Below are positions 38,710-48,633 of a stretch of 60,502 bases of DNA, piece by piece (position 1 is the stretch's first letter; each line of letters opens with the position of its first letter). A program made the translations under genes and the position numbers. The notes beneath the pieces are model-generated. The model made no database searches. It saw only the letters and a list, made by a program, of their open reading frames with translations, and was not told where the DNA came from. The stretch is from a virus: positions 1-60,502 of the IMG/VR virus record IMGVR_UViG_3300013137_001181; one strand, given 5' to 3'.

Positions 38710-39344
38710 GAGTGTCAATTCATCAGCCAGCTTATCTTCCGTGGTTGGGTTACATAGATAAGGTGCTAAATACCGATATGTTCGTGTTTCTTGATACTGT
38801 TTCTTTTTCCAAGAATAGTTTTGAGAATAGGAACAGGATTCTTCTTGATAATAGGGAGTTTTGGTTAACCATTCCAATTAAGCATAAAATGGGTCAGACA
38901 CACCTTGAGGCGGTGCCAGCTAACGAAGAATGGCGTTACAATCATCCAAAGACGATATATCAAGCATATCATAAGAGTAAATTGTGGAAGGAATATGGGG
39001 GTATTTTAGACGTTGATGAATATGGAGAAGGAAAGAGCTTGGCAGATATATGTTGGTCTATGCTTTTTCATTTGGCAAAACCATTTGCTGACAAGAGAAA
39101 AATGAGATTTGACGCAATACGTTCATCATACTTTGAAAAGACGAAACTAAAAGGAAGTGAGCTTGTTCTTGATATTTGTAAAAAATTACATGCAACTGAG
39201 TATTATTCGGGTATTATGGGTAGGGATTATCTTGATGAAGATGCGTTTGAAGAGGCTGGAATAAAGATTGTGTATCAAGACTATAAGCCTATTCATAATT
39301 ATTCTTGTATACATCAGCTTTTTACTATTGGTGCAGAATTATGA
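38706..39344 (+). CDS. WbqC-like family protein
   Basis: 212 codons. VSIHQPAYLPWLGYIDKVLNTDMFVFLD is the conserved start of WbqC proteins found in polysaccharide and modified-sugar clusters; RNRILLDNREFWLTIPIK continues the match. The reaction is not established to my knowledge; an acyl or amino transfer role has been suggested from context. Confidence 0.82.
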   Translation: MRVSIHQPAYLPWLGYIDKVLNTDMFVFLDTVSFSKNSFENRNRILLDNREFWLTIPIKHKMGQTHLEAVPANEEWRYNHPKTIYQAYHKSKLWKEYGGILDVDEYGEGKSLADICWSMLFHLAKPFADKRKMRFDAIRSSYFEKTKLKGSELVLDICKKLHATEYYSGIMGRDYLDEDAFEEAGIKIVYQDYKPIHNYSCIHQLFTIGAEL

Positions 39345-39886
39345 AAAATCTTGTTATAGCAGCACATCCGGATGATGAGGTGTTGGGTTGTGGGGGCTCG
39401 ATTCATAAGTTTTCAAGTAAGGAGTCGAGCGTTGTCTATATTGTTAGTAAAGGTAGAAGTGATAAGTTAGATCAGCGATTTGATACTCTTTCGCTTCGTA
39501 CGTTTATCGAGGCCATAGAGTCTCGAATCAAAAGAGATAAGCCAGATAGAATTTTTACACATCACCTTGATGATATGAATAAGGATCATAGAATAATTGC
39601 CGAGGCTACGCTTGTCGCTACTCGCGGATTAAACATAGAGGTTCTTGGTTATGAGATTTTTTCTGCAAGCGGAAGTTTCGATTTCAAACCTGATACATAC
39701 ATAGAGTTAACACGGGAAGACGTTATGCATAAGATAAGCGAGATGAACAGGCTCTATGCTCATGAAATGAGAGAGTATCCGCACGCTCGCTCAGAAGAAG
39801 GAATAATAATTCTTGCCAAATATAGAGGAATGCAGTATAGTCTTAAGTATGCAGAAGCATTTAAAACATTACGAAGAGTCCTATGA
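39341..39886 (+). CDS. PIG-L/LmbE-type deacetylase
   Basis: 181 codons from ATG at 39341 (ATGA overlap with WbqC). VIAAHPDDEVLGCGG holds the zinc ligands (H-P-D-D); THHLDDMNKDHR has the third. Such enzymes remove acetyl from N-acetyl sugars. In this cluster it may free an amino group for later modification. Confidence 0.85.
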   Translation: MKNLVIAAHPDDEVLGCGGSIHKFSSKESSVVYIVSKGRSDKLDQRFDTLSLRTFIEAIESRIKRDKPDRIFTHHLDDMNKDHRIIAEATLVATRGLNIEVLGYEIFSASGSFDFKPDTYIELTREDVMHKISEMNRLYAHEMREYPHARSEEGIIILAKYRGMQYSLKYAEAFKTLRRVL

Positions 39887-40935
39887 TGGTGCCATTCTTT
39901 AAGCCGCCTGTCGGAGAAGAGGAGGCTCAGGCCGTAGCAGAGACCGTGAGGTCGGGTTGGCTTACCTTTGGAAAAAAGGTAGAAGAGTTTGAAGCTGAGT
40001 TCGCCAAATATATCAACGCTCCTTATTGTGTCATGGTTGATAATTGTACTGCCGCCTTATTTTTAGCGTTTGAGTACTCCTTTCAGGACACGCCAAGAGA
40101 TCAGCGTAACAAATACAGCATAGGCGTGCCATCTTTTACCTGTGCGGCGACTGCTCTCGCACCTCTACACGCCGGCTTGAAGATTAAATTTATAGATTTG
40201 GAGGAAGGTGACAGCTTTCTTATGAAAGAGCATCTTGGTTTTTCTGTTCCTGTAGCATACGCCGGTAAGTACAGACAGCATCAACGGACTATTGTTGAGG
40301 ATTTTGCACACAGAATAGAGCGCAAATGCTTCACTGGTTCGATACAAGCCTATTCTTTCTATGTGACTAAGAATCTGACAACTGGAGAAGGTGGCATGAT
40401 AGCCTGTTCAAGCAAGAAGGAGTCTGATTGGTTCAAGAAGGCAAGGCTGTATGGTAATGCGAACGCTGTTTATGAAAGAAGCAAGATGTACTCAACCGGA
40501 GATAGTTTTTGGTGGTTTGAATCTGAATTTCAAGGCTGGAAAGCAAATCCGACAGACATAGCAGCCTCAATCGGTCTCGTTCAGTTAAAGAAGCTTGATG
40601 CGCTTAATGCAGACAGAAAGAGAATCGCTGAGCGATATAATGAAGCATTTGATTTATCAACCGATAGAGCTCCTTGGCATTTGTATCCGATACTTGTCAA
40701 CAACAGAGATAAGTTCATGTTTTACATGAAAGATAATGGCGTCGCGTGCAGCGTACATTTTCCACCACTTCATATGATGAAGGCCTTCTCAGAGTTCAAG
40801 ACGAGTCTACCGAATACAGAATATGTATACGAGCGCATAGTGAGTCTTCCACTCTATCCATATATGACAGAAGAAGAGCAGGAATATGTTATCAGGTTGA
40901 CGCTTGATTGGTTTAAAAATAATGGAAGAGTTTAA
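39883..40935 (+). CDS. DegT/DnrJ/EryC1-type sugar aminotransferase
   Basis: 350 codons. VPFFKPPVGEEEAQAVAETVRSGWLT is the family's start; the PLP lysine lies in SFYVTKNLTTGEGGM near residue 164; the end (VYERIVSLPLYPYMTEEE) is also typical. It makes an amino sugar from a keto nucleotide sugar, a step before NeuB-like or GNAT enzymes. Confidence 0.88.
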   Translation: MMVPFFKPPVGEEEAQAVAETVRSGWLTFGKKVEEFEAEFAKYINAPYCVMVDNCTAALFLAFEYSFQDTPRDQRNKYSIGVPSFTCAATALAPLHAGLKIKFIDLEEGDSFLMKEHLGFSVPVAYAGKYRQHQRTIVEDFAHRIERKCFTGSIQAYSFYVTKNLTTGEGGMIACSSKKESDWFKKARLYGNANAVYERSKMYSTGDSFWWFESEFQGWKANPTDIAASIGLVQLKKLDALNADRKRIAERYNEAFDLSTDRAPWHLYPILVNNRDKFMFYMKDNGVACSVHFPPLHMMKAFSEFKTSLPNTEYVYERIVSLPLYPYMTEEEQEYVIRLTLDWFKNNGRV

Positions 40936-41902
40936 GAGCGTTTTGTTTGTAGTAAATCTTTATTGGGAGCTTCATTGGCTTTACAATGTGATAAAGGCAG
41001 TTGATGGCGTTGCCTTTGTTGAGAACTCAGATGTAAAGAAAATGTGTGATTATTTTGGCGTACGCACAACAAATGATTCTAGCTCATATAAGACAGCCAT
41101 AGTGACAAACAGTCATCTTGGAGCAAAAAGAACTGCAGAGCTGTTCTTCTCTCAAGGAAAAAAGGTCATAGAGCTTCAACACGCGTGGGATCCTGCTCTT
41201 CGTTTGAAAGATGTCTTTTGGAATTATTCTACCAACAGATTTTCCTATCTGTTGGTTGGCTCTACGCAGGACTATGATTGGCTTTCATCGAAATATGGCA
41301 AGGACAGAGTGTTTTTGACAGGAATACCGAAACTTGATGATCTTTATACTGTTAAGAATAGCAAAGAGTCGTTAAGACCGATTCATGATGAGTTTAAGCT
41401 TGGAAGGTTTTATCTGTCTATGGCGCCCACTGATGCGATAAGTCTAAGTATTTATATGGATTATGAAGACAATCTTGAGCCCATGTCTCCTATTCCTGTA
41501 GTGTTTAAGGTTCATCCTGGTACTGATTTTGAGAAGACCAAGCAGGCAGACATACAACATGGCAATGTAAATAGAGTGCTTATTGAGGATAATATGTATG
41601 ATCTGTTCAAAACGTACGAGATTATGAAGGAGTCCTCTGGCGTGGTATGTCTTGAGTCATTCATGTCTGTCGAGGCGTCTTTGCTTGGCAAACCAGTTAT
41701 ATTTCATGGATATGGAAGTATTCCGAATGATTTCTATGGTAGAGATGAGAATGTCAATCAGAAGATGAGGGCACCATATGAGATGTCCTCTACACTAAAT
41801 GATCCAAGATTTACTGATAAGCAAAAGGAAATTGCCAGTTATTATTTGTTCGATGGCAAGAACACAGAGAGAACTGTTAATAAATTAAAGGAGCTTATAT
41901 GA
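40922..41902 (+). CDS. GT-B-fold glycosyl/glycerophosphotransferase-like protein
   Basis: 326 codons from ATG at 40922. VIELQHAWDPALRLKD, FKVHPGTDFEK, and SSGVVCLESFMSVEASLLGKPVIF resemble the CDP-glycerol glycerophosphotransferase and capsule transferases of the GT-B fold, with a donor-binding E near the end. Donor and acceptor unknown. Confidence 0.65.
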   Translation: MEEFKSVLFVVNLYWELHWLYNVIKAVDGVAFVENSDVKKMCDYFGVRTTNDSSSYKTAIVTNSHLGAKRTAELFFSQGKKVIELQHAWDPALRLKDVFWNYSTNRFSYLLVGSTQDYDWLSSKYGKDRVFLTGIPKLDDLYTVKNSKESLRPIHDEFKLGRFYLSMAPTDAISLSIYMDYEDNLEPMSPIPVVFKVHPGTDFEKTKQADIQHGNVNRVLIEDNMYDLFKTYEIMKESSGVVCLESFMSVEASLLGKPVIFHGYGSIPNDFYGRDENVNQKMRAPYEMSSTLNDPRFTDKQKEIASYYLFDGKNTERTVNKLKELI

Positions 41903-42336
41903 TATTGCTTGAAAAACTTACCGAATCTACTTGTCAATTAATGAGAAAGTGGAGAAATCATAATAGAGTTTTTTTTGTTGATAGGCGTATTATTACGCAT
42001 AATGAGCAAGAGAAATGGTTCAAGAAGTATTTGTCTAATGAGAGACTTTGGCTTTTTATAGTATATTTACGAGAAATTCCTATTGGTTCAATTGGTTTTT
42101 CGATTGTAGACAAAGATACGGCCCAAGTTGAACTTCTTATGCTTGGAGATAAAGAGCGCGCAGAAAAAGGATATATGACTGAGGCACTTCAGAAGATGTT
42201 GACAATGTTTTCGTTTAAAAAATGGCAACTTTATGTGTTGAAAGAAAATAAAATTGCTAAGAAGTTTTATGAGAAAAATGGATTTGCTGTGGACAAAGAA
42301 GAAGATGGGTGTTATATTATGATTAAGTGTATTTGA
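41899..42336 (+). CDS. GNAT-family acetyltransferase
   Basis: 145 codons. PIGSIGFSIVDKDTAQVELLML, a GYMTEAL acetyl-CoA loop and VLKENKIAKKFYEKNGF match the RimJ/RimL-type GNAT fold. Probably N-acetylates an amino sugar made by the DegT-type enzyme (compare PseH-like enzymes in nonulosonate pathways). Substrate inferred from context. Confidence 0.8.
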   Translation: MILLEKLTESTCQLMRKWRNHNRVFFVDRRIITHNEQEKWFKKYLSNERLWLFIVYLREIPIGSIGFSIVDKDTAQVELLMLGDKERAEKGYMTEALQKMLTMFSFKKWQLYVLKENKIAKKFYEKNGFAVDKEEDGCYIMIKCI

Positions 42337-42358
42337 ATTACTAATTTGATATGAATAT

Positions 42359-43195
42359 ATGAATAAAATGCTTATTGTTGTTCCTGTTTACGCTTCTTAC
42401 GATCTTCACATAGAGTTTACTCAAAAGACGCTTGACTCAATAGCTAATGCTTCTCATATAAATCATGAATACGATGTAATGATAGTGAGTAGCTTTTGTA
42501 AGCCAATGTATAAAGAAACATTAAAAAGCATGGCTAAAAACTGTGTTTTTAATGAGAAAAATGGTGTTTCTATAGCATGGAATACTGGTATCAGATATGG
42601 TGTTGAGAACAAATATGACTATATTATGATTATCAATAATGATTTGGTGTTTCATCCTCTTGCATTGGATAACATAGTTAAGTTTGCGCAAGAACATAAG
42701 GAGTTTGATTATTGGTCTTGTGGAGAGTGGAAAGGAGACAATAATGTCGAAGAGCGTACTGCAATAAACAATTATCTAAAAGATGTTCCTGTCGGAGAAG
42801 GATTTGATGAACATCCTCACTTCTCTAGCTTCATGATTACGCCTTCTCTTGTGGAAAAACTAAAAGAAAAGGAGAAATTAACAAAAGAACCATATCCAGG
42901 ATTATTCGATGAGACTTTTGCTCCTGCATATTTTGAGGATAATGACTTTCATCAGCGTCTGCTTGTTAATGGATTTAGAGCGTCAAAAACTGCTACCGCA
43001 CTATTTTATCATTATGGTTCTCGTTCTATAGGAGTAGATAACGATCTGTTTATTTCAAATAGAAAAACATATGAGATTAATCGAACATACTTTATGAGGA
43101 AGTGGGGATATGATCCTCATAGTAAAGTTATAGAGAATGACGATTCTATTCGTTATAAATTTATTAAACCTTTTGAAAATGAAAGAACAAAATAA
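42359..43195 (+). CDS. GT2-like glycosyltransferase
   Basis: 278 codons. MLIVVPVYASYD start, MIINNDLVFHPLALD as the DxD-like region and FAPAYFEDNDFHQRL as the acceptor loop are GT-A features. 22 nt after the GNAT gene. Acceptor unknown. Confidence 0.75.
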   Translation: MNKMLIVVPVYASYDLHIEFTQKTLDSIANASHINHEYDVMIVSSFCKPMYKETLKSMAKNCVFNEKNGVSIAWNTGIRYGVENKYDYIMIINNDLVFHPLALDNIVKFAQEHKEFDYWSCGEWKGDNNVEERTAINNYLKDVPVGEGFDEHPHFSSFMITPSLVEKLKEKEKLTKEPYPGLFDETFAPAYFEDNDFHQRLLVNGFRASKTATALFYHYGSRSIGVDNDLFISNRKTYEINRTYFMRKWGYDPHSKVIENDDSIRYKFIKPFENERTK

Positions 43196-44615
43196 GAAAA
43201 TAAAGGTGTTGGTTTGGGGCGACAGTCCTGCCTCTGCCACTGGTTTTGCTACTGTTATTCGTGGTGTATTTAATGAGCTTGCCAAGACAGGCAAATACGA
43301 TATTGATATTATTGGAATAAATGACACCGGTGGCTGGAAGGATCCAGAGAAGTTTCCTTATCGTATTTATCCTGCTCGTTCAAGCATTGAGGAAGGTGTG
43401 GATTATCACGGAAGACACAGGCTTATTAATGCAATGACAGGAAGAGAGCCTGAAATAAAGGCGCCCTGGGATCTTCTGTTTGTGCTTAATGATACATTTA
43501 TTCTTGAATTTCCAGTCGTTGGAGATCAAGGAATAAGTCAAATCATAGCAGACTTACAGAAACAGAGTATTGAAAAGCTACCGGTTGAATATTTCTTTAA
43601 GACAATTGTATATTGTCCAATAGACTCACCTGTTAAAGGTAATTGGATAGCTAATGGCGTTGCGCCATTTAACTATGTTGTCGCATATACCAAATATGGA
43701 AAACGACAAATAGAAAAAGCGAATAGTCTGCTTATTGATTCATCAGATGTGGGCGATAGAACGAAGGTTATCTATCATGGCGTGAATCTTGATACTTACA
43801 AGACCATAGAGGATAAAGAAATAATTAAAGATTTTAGAAGTAAATTCTTCAGAGGTTTGGTACAGGACCACACCCTTCTTGTCACCTCTGTTGCAAGAAA
43901 TCAGATGCGAAAGGATATTCCGAGAACATTGCAGATATTTAAAGAGTTTCAGAAGAGAAGACCAGACTCGTTTCTTTATCTTCATTGTCAGGAAACAGAT
44001 GCGTGGGGCTCTCTTCGAGAGTATGCAAAACTGTTTAATCTAGAGTTCGGTAAGGATTGGGGTGTTCCAAAGAGCTTTCATGCAAACTTTGGCTATAGTG
44101 CAGACACCTTGAACAAGATTTATAATGCTTCTGATTGTATTTTAAGTACCACGCATGGAGAGGGTTGGGGTTTCTACAACACAGAAGGATTTGCCACAAA
44201 GACTATTGTTGTTGCTCCAAATAACACGGTTCATCCAGAGCTTTTTAATTACGATGCTGATGAGGACATAAGCGACATGAATTCATTGAAAGAGCTTCGT
44301 GGCGTGCCTGTGAAGTGTGGTAGCACTCTTTCTGAATGGGTTACTTATGGACCAGCCGACCTTGAAAGATCAAGGCCGCTTGTTAACGTTGAGGACGCAG
44401 TAAAGAAGCTTGTTTGGGTTTATGACAATCCAGAGAAAGTCGCGGAGATTGAAGAGCGCGCCTATAAGTGGGTTCAGCAGTTTACATGGCAAGACATCTC
44501 ACGACAATGGGACGAGCTGTTCATGCAGGCATATGCAGATCTTGAGAAGCAAAGACAAGAGGCTTTGATAAAGATTGCTAACGAGCAAAAAGGAATGCCT
44601 AAGTCAAAAAAATAA
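43179..44615 (+). CDS. GT4-like GT-B glycosyltransferase
   Basis: 478 codons from ATG at 43179, overlapping the previous gene by 17 nt. KVLVWGDSPASATGFATVIR, TSVARNQMRKDIPR, and STTHGEGWGFYNTEGFAT (the E-x7-E donor loop) fit glycogen-synthase-like GT-B enzymes. It ends the sugar cluster 20 nt before the terminase small subunit. Confidence 0.82.
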   Translation: MKEQNKKIKVLVWGDSPASATGFATVIRGVFNELAKTGKYDIDIIGINDTGGWKDPEKFPYRIYPARSSIEEGVDYHGRHRLINAMTGREPEIKAPWDLLFVLNDTFILEFPVVGDQGISQIIADLQKQSIEKLPVEYFFKTIVYCPIDSPVKGNWIANGVAPFNYVVAYTKYGKRQIEKANSLLIDSSDVGDRTKVIYHGVNLDTYKTIEDKEIIKDFRSKFFRGLVQDHTLLVTSVARNQMRKDIPRTLQIFKEFQKRRPDSFLYLHCQETDAWGSLREYAKLFNLEFGKDWGVPKSFHANFGYSADTLNKIYNASDCILSTTHGEGWGFYNTEGFATKTIVVAPNNTVHPELFNYDADEDISDMNSLKELRGVPVKCGSTLSEWVTYGPADLERSRPLVNVEDAVKKLVWVYDNPEKVAEIEERAYKWVQQFTWQDISRQWDELFMQAYADLEKQRQEALIKIANEQKGMPKSKK

Positions 44616-44635
44616 ATTAGTACTATAATAATGAT

Positions 44636-45196
44636 ATGGCTACAAGAAAGTATGATTGGGTTAAGCTAAAACAGGAGTGGATGCTAGGAGACGACCTCTC
44701 TGTTAATGCTTTTATTAAGAGAAAGAATATCACTGCACCAAAAGATTATCTTGTTGGTTGGGCTGGTGAGAAAGAGGAATATAAGAAAAAGATGATGGAG
44801 AGGTCTCTTGCTGAGGTTGCGAAGCAGGAAGTGGAGGATATTACCAAAGTAAGAGAAAGACAGGCAAGATTAGCTAAGTTTCTTCAACTCAAAGGCGCAG
44901 AGAAGCTTAAGAATATGGATATTGAAACAGTTGAAGATGCAAGAAAGCTTGTTGTGTCAGGTCTTCAGGAAGAACGAAGAGCGCTTGGAATGGAAGGAGC
45001 TGGCGCTACACCTCATAACACGTTCAATCAGATAAATATTGGTCCAAAATTAAATATTGATAAATTACTTGATACTTTAGACTATGAAGGAATTCTCAAC
45101 CTTATTGCCGACCTTAAAAGAGAGCGAGCTAGAAGGTCTATACAGCCATCTACTGCTCAAGGCGCAGGAGAAATTCAAGAAGGAGAGGTTGTCTGA
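44636..45196 (+). CDS. Terminase small subunit
   Basis: 186 codons. An N-terminal helix-turn-helix region (KLKQEWMLGDDLSVNAFIKRKNIT) and a central coiled segment precede a basic C-terminus, the layout of TerS proteins that bind packaging sites and recruit TerL. Its gene runs directly into the large subunit with a long overlap. The call is supported mainly by this context. Confidence 0.72.
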   Translation: MATRKYDWVKLKQEWMLGDDLSVNAFIKRKNITAPKDYLVGWAGEKEEYKKKMMERSLAEVAKQEVEDITKVRERQARLAKFLQLKGAEKLKNMDIETVEDARKLVVSGLQEERRALGMEGAGATPHNTFNQINIGPKLNIDKLLDTLDYEGILNLIADLKRERARRSIQPSTAQGAGEIQEGEVV

Positions 45197-46796
45197 TTAT
45201 TTCTCTTGGGTAAAGGCCGTCTGGCTAACCGCTCGTGGAAAACCTTTGCGATTTGATAATCGCAAGTACTTGGAGCAGATATACATGGATCAGTCTCCAA
45301 ATATTGTCATTACCAAGTCTGCTCAGATGGGTATTTCAGAGCGACTTATCTCAGAGGCTGTTTGGCTCTGTGATCAGCGCAATGTTGTTGCGCTCTATAC
45401 CTTTCCTGCACAAACACAGCTTCAGGATTTTGTTCAGGCTCGCATAGATCCCGTTCTCAATGCTTCAGAATATCTTCGTTCTCGTTCTTCAGGACAAGAG
45501 GCAGGCGATAGAGGACAAAGACTAATGAAGATAGGCTTGAAGCGCATAGGTAATGGATTTCTTTATCTTCGTGGAAGCACTAATGAAAAACAAATAATTA
45601 CAATCGATGCAGACTGTATTTTTCTTGATGAGCGTGATAGATTCTCAGAAGATAGTGTTCCATATATTGAAAAGCGTCTTCTTGCTTCGTCTATGAAGTG
45701 GCAGCGTGCAGCTTCAACACCTACTTTTCCAATGAAAGGTATTCATGCTGTTTATATGGAGTCAGACCAGAAAGAATGGCAGGTAGAATGTAAGGCGTGT
45801 GGTCTATGGCAGGAGATTGATTTCTTTAAGAATATAGATTTTGAACGAAAGATAGCGATGTGTAGTTCGTGTAAACAGGAGATAGATAGATTTGCTGATG
45901 GTAAATGGGTGGCAAAAAATCCTGAGTCAAAGATTTCTGGATATAGAGTTAACGGATTATACAATCCGATGTCAACGATTCCTGACATACTTAAGAAGTA
46001 TGAACAAGCAAACACTAGTGGATTTTCAGCAATACAACAGTTTTTTAATCAGGACCTTGGATTACCATATGAGGCTTCAGGACAGCGTTTAACAGCACAG
46101 GAACTTGAGAACTGTAAGGGTATTTATCTTTATCCCGTTAACACAACGGTCGACTGTTATGCCGGTGCTGATGTGGGTGTCAAGTATATACATATGGTTG
46201 TTGTCCACAAGGCTGGCGTAGATAAGTATAAAGTAATATGGGCAGGAACAGTAAAGAATTTCACAGGACCGTATAGTTCGATAGAACAGGTAATGGAAAA
46301 GTATAATATTAAGACACTTGTCATTGATAAAAAGCCAGAAACATCAAAGGTAAAAGAGCTTATAGAGAAATATCCAAAGAGAGTGTTTGCGGCTACCTAT
46401 CCTTCCATGCAGTTTTCCGTCACGGAATTTATGCTGTGGGATGACATAGATTTTGAAGTTCGTCTTGACAGAACTATATCCTTGGACTACACTATTAGTG
46501 ATATACAGAATCGTAAGATTGAGTTTCCTAGAAATATAGAAAGTGTGGAAGGATTCTTTGATCAATTGATGTCGTCAATCAGGGTCACTGAGAAGAATCC
46601 TAAAACAGGAGTAGAAAATTCACGTTGGGTAGAAAAAGGTGACGACCACTATCTCCACGCGTTGAATTATGCACGGGCAGCTCAAACAAGAGGAGCCACA
46701 GGCAAAGCTCTTCTAGATTATTTAAGGAAACCTGAACAAGGTTTCACGCCAAGTCTAGTCCATTGGCTTAGAGTTAATGGACAGAAGTTAGAATAA
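45084..46796 (+). CDS. Terminase large subunit (GpA-like)
   Basis: 570 codons from ATG at 45084, overlapping TerS by 113 nt. Walker A-like TKSAQMGIS at 77-85, Walker B IFLDERDRF near 178-186, a C-x2-C...C-x2-C zinc pair (CKACG, CSSCK) near 237-265, and a nuclease domain with GADVGVKY and late acids. This matches the lambda GpA type of ATPase-nuclease that packages DNA. The zinc pair in the middle is typical of GpA relatives. Confidence 0.9.
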   Translation: MKEFSTLLPTLKESELEGLYSHLLLKAQEKFKKERLSDYFSWVKAVWLTARGKPLRFDNRKYLEQIYMDQSPNIVITKSAQMGISERLISEAVWLCDQRNVVALYTFPAQTQLQDFVQARIDPVLNASEYLRSRSSGQEAGDRGQRLMKIGLKRIGNGFLYLRGSTNEKQIITIDADCIFLDERDRFSEDSVPYIEKRLLASSMKWQRAASTPTFPMKGIHAVYMESDQKEWQVECKACGLWQEIDFFKNIDFERKIAMCSSCKQEIDRFADGKWVAKNPESKISGYRVNGLYNPMSTIPDILKKYEQANTSGFSAIQQFFNQDLGLPYEASGQRLTAQELENCKGIYLYPVNTTVDCYAGADVGVKYIHMVVVHKAGVDKYKVIWAGTVKNFTGPYSSIEQVMEKYNIKTLVIDKKPETSKVKELIEKYPKRVFAATYPSMQFSVTEFMLWDDIDFEVRLDRTISLDYTISDIQNRKIEFPRNIESVEGFFDQLMSSIRVTEKNPKTGVENSRWVEKGDDHYLHALNYARAAQTRGATGKALLDYLRKPEQGFTPSLVHWLRVNGQKLE

Positions 46797-46800
46797 ACAT

Positions 46801-48633
46801 ATGGCAATATGGTCAGACATGCTTAAACGAGTCATTCAGCCAATACTTGATGACTCTAACCGAGCGTTAACACAAGAAAACGCAGCGCTCACAAATAAGA
46901 TTAATGATCTGGAAAAGGCGGTATTTGTTTCAGCAATACCGATGGGTGGTTTTTCTCCAATGATAAATCCTGCGTCTGGAAAAGTATTTCCACAACGACT
47001 GAACTTTCAAATACTACGCGATTTTTCATCATATTATCCAATCGCTCGCGCATGTATTAACTATCGTAAGAGACAAATCACACAGCTTGATTGGTCTGTA
47101 ACGCCTATCGAAGTAGAGCTTAATCCTGATAAAAAGAAAAAATTAAAGGAAAAAGGAAAAGAAGTTAAGATGATGCTTGAATATCCTCTTGGTGACAAGA
47201 CGATGACATTTAGAGATTTTATTACTCGCATACTTGAAGACCTGCTTGTTCTTGACGCTCTTGCCATTTATAGAAGAAAAAATAGAGTTGGTGGAATTTA
47301 TGGGTATCAGCCCATAGATGCCTCAACCATTCAACTCATGGTATATGAGGATGGAACAACACCAGCACCTCCCGACCCAGCATATGTTCAAACTATTCTT
47401 GGAAGAAAAACAGCTGAGTTAACAACAGATGAACTTATCTATCGCTCGATGAACGGAAGAACGAATACGCCATATGGCATGTCTCCGATTGAAACGCTCA
47501 TTATTACAATAACAACAGCACTTAAACTTTCGACCTATAATCTTGGATATCTTACAGAAGGCAACACTCCTGAAGGATTTGTTGAGCTTCCTAAGGACAT
47601 AGCAGGAAGCCCAGATCAACTAAGACAATGGCAAGAAGCATGGGATGCAATGTTTTCTGGAGATCCTCGTTATCAGCGAAAGTTGAAGTTTCTTCCAGAA
47701 GGAATGAAGCTTCATCCGTTCAAAAAGCCAGATGAAATGCAATTTGAGCGTTTTGAGAAGTGGCTGTTACAAAACGCCTGTTCTGTACTTGAAGTTGCTC
47801 CTCAGGCTATTGGATTTCAGTTTGAGCGTGGAAAAGGCGCAACTGAGTCTGAATGGGAGATTGGTAAGGAACGCGGATTGTTTCCAACAGCGAATATTTT
47901 GAAAGAAATTCTTGATCAAATAATTCAGCATGATCTTGGTTATACGGATCTTGAGTTTGTATGGACAAATATCAATCCTACAAATCAGGCAGATGAGGCA
48001 AAGGTCTTTGATACTCTTGTTAGAACAGGAGCTGTCTCTGTTGATGAGTGGAGGCTTGGTGAAGGTCTAGAGCCCATTGGTCTTCCAAACTATATAATGA
48101 GTCCTGTCGGTCCTATTCTTGTAAAGGATTTGCTTGAACAGTCTGAGAGAGGATTCAACACAACACAGCCTTTTAATCCTAGTGGTCAGCCGAATCCTCC
48201 AGTAAAGGCGAGTGCAACCTATAAGGATATAAAACAGCCGAAAAAAGATACGCAGAACACAGGCGACAACGCTTTTCAAGACAAGAAGCCAGATCAGGCT
48301 CAGTCTGATGAATCTAAAAAGATTGCCTCAACCATAGGCCAAAGCGCTTCTCGCGCAGTTGTTGTTGACGAGCTTAAAAGATGGAAGAAAGCGGCCATAA
48401 ACGACATGAAGCTTGGTCGTTCATACAGAGACTTTAAAACAGATGTTATTGATATACGAACCCAAAGACTTATTAAGAGTGGTCTTTCTACCGTACAAGC
48501 ACGAGAAGAGCTTGACCAGCTGTTTGATCCGTTTATCAGTCAAGAGAACCAGATGATAACGGCAATGTTGGATTTATATGACAATGTAAATAATATTATA
48601 GGAAAGACAAATGGAAAAAGACCAACTGCTTAA
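46801..48633 (+). CDS. Portal protein
   Basis: 610 codons, 4 nt after TerL. DFSSYYPIARACINYRKRQITQLDW, the DLLVLDALAIYRRKN strand-helix, MSPIETLIITITTALKLSTYNLGYLTEGNTPEGFV and LQNACSVLEVAPQAIGF are portal-family features. The C-terminal 130 residues are polar and helical. It forms the dodecameric DNA gate. The MuF-like gene overlaps its end. Confidence 0.85.
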   Translation: MAIWSDMLKRVIQPILDDSNRALTQENAALTNKINDLEKAVFVSAIPMGGFSPMINPASGKVFPQRLNFQILRDFSSYYPIARACINYRKRQITQLDWSVTPIEVELNPDKKKKLKEKGKEVKMMLEYPLGDKTMTFRDFITRILEDLLVLDALAIYRRKNRVGGIYGYQPIDASTIQLMVYEDGTTPAPPDPAYVQTILGRKTAELTTDELIYRSMNGRTNTPYGMSPIETLIITITTALKLSTYNLGYLTEGNTPEGFVELPKDIAGSPDQLRQWQEAWDAMFSGDPRYQRKLKFLPEGMKLHPFKKPDEMQFERFEKWLLQNACSVLEVAPQAIGFQFERGKGATESEWEIGKERGLFPTANILKEILDQIIQHDLGYTDLEFVWTNINPTNQADEAKVFDTLVRTGAVSVDEWRLGEGLEPIGLPNYIMSPVGPILVKDLLEQSERGFNTTQPFNPSGQPNPPVKASATYKDIKQPKKDTQNTGDNAFQDKKPDQAQSDESKKIASTIGQSASRAVVVDELKRWKKAAINDMKLGRSYRDFKTDVIDIRTQRLIKSGLSTVQAREELDQLFDPFISQENQMITAMLDLYDNVNNIIGKTNGKRPTA

